A stretch of 50,471 nucleotides of DNA from contig JAGKWX010000011.1 of the NCBI GenBank assembly GCA_021151585.1, forward strand, positions 1 to 50,471. Reading direction: 5' to 3'. Source of the stretch: Alphaproteobacteria bacterium (GTDB lineage: Bacteria > Pseudomonadota > Gammaproteobacteria > JAGOUN01). The translations under genes and the position numbers were made by a program. The notes beneath the pieces were generated by a model, which saw only the letters and a program-made list of their open reading frames with translations, ran no database searches and was not told where the DNA came from. Shown in pieces: positions 50,141 through 50,471 of the stretch; position 1 is the stretch's first letter, and every line of letters begins with the position of its first letter.

Positions 50141-50162
50141 AGCATTGTTGTTCAGCAATGCT
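50141..50162. repeat. perfect 7-bp hairpin after the terminator
   Basis: AGCATTG and CAATGCT flank TTGTTCAG, just beyond the terminator. It may be a second termination structure. Confidence 0.35.
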
Positions 50163-50310
50163 GTGAAATGCATATAAATCCAAAATAGACTCGCGGTAAG
50201 TGCGATTTCCAGTGAAAATTTATGCATGAACCTAGAAACCGCAGTTAACCGTTCGCCTGCCGTTCTCATCCAGCCCTAAATTCAATAATTTTCAATCCAA
50301 TTTCGTCATG

Positions 50311-50471
50311 TTATGCAGGCGCTGGAAACAAATTTGGTGGGTTAATATGGATTTTCTCAATAAATTTTTTAAATGCACGCTCAATAACACGCTTCATTTT
50401 TTCAGCTTTGGTTAACTGCTCCGCACAAGAAGATTGTAGTGTTTTGAAAAAAGTAGCGATATGAAAAAGTG
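50311..50471 (-). CDS. partial frame running off the right edge, hypothetical
   Basis: On the minus strand an open frame enters from the right edge and ends at the TAA at 50311-50313. It encodes 52 visible residues ending KKFIEKIHINPPNLFPAPA, helical and basic. Nothing is recognised, and the start is outside the window. It may be real or chance. Confidence 0.35.
   Translation of the reverse strand, partial: LFHIATFFKTLQSSCAEQLTKAEKMKRVIERAFKKFIEKIHINPPNLFPAPA

Noticed and set aside
50069..50269. A 66-codon minus-strand frame overlapping the terminator after the recombinase.
   Set aside because: It spans two hairpins and a T-run and has no good ribosome site; I treat it as a shadow frame.

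Overview
The window looks like part of an AT-rich gammaproteobacterial chromosome, most likely an intracellular member of the Legionellales/Coxiella-type lineages. This is inferred from protein resemblance (HslV with a MEQYRG propeptide, argS-SPOR-hslVU order, djlA next to waaA, effector-like PPP phosphatase) and not from any marker gene. Most genes are ordinary housekeeping genes, separated by AT-rich spacers that carry short dispersed repeats. No rRNA, tRNA or CRISPR array was recognised.

Left part (1-11 kb): an effector-like PPP-family phosphatase, a decayed IS3-type insertion sequence (frameshift, lost catalytic Asp, truncated ends), an unknown protein with two membrane segments, the CCA-adding enzyme, a 1044-residue membrane protein of unknown function, then a clear FMN riboswitch leading into a MATE-type transporter. 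Next (11-21 kb): djlA/waaA, uracil-DNA glycosylase and NAD malic enzyme, a toxin-antitoxin remnant (intact antitoxin, truncated PIN toxin), an APC permease, coaD, rpmB-rpmG, radC and a DAHP synthase.

The most distinctive accessory region is 21.2-26.8 kb: five minus-strand genes, all overlapping at their ends, encoding an NAD-dependent epimerase, a GT4 glycosyltransferase, a radical SAM/SPASM enzyme, a fusion of WG-like repeats with an O-methyltransferase, and a histidine phosphatase. Together they look like a dedicated pathway that makes a modified glycan or small molecule whose product I cannot name. A sigma70-like promoter and a 16-bp palindrome lie just upstream.

Right part (27-50 kb): speD, guaC, polA, a medium-chain acyl-CoA synthetase, a DUF3050 protein with a diiron-oxygenase-like residue pattern facing an orphan PAS histidine kinase, an O-methyltransferase, rpmE, a short malic enzyme with an MFS transporter and rpe, the rpiA-PEBP-rarA operon, and argS-SPOR followed by hslVU under a near-consensus sigma32 heat-shock promoter. 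The window ends with a small secreted protein whose stop overlaps the start of a tyrosine recombinase, and an open frame running off the right edge.
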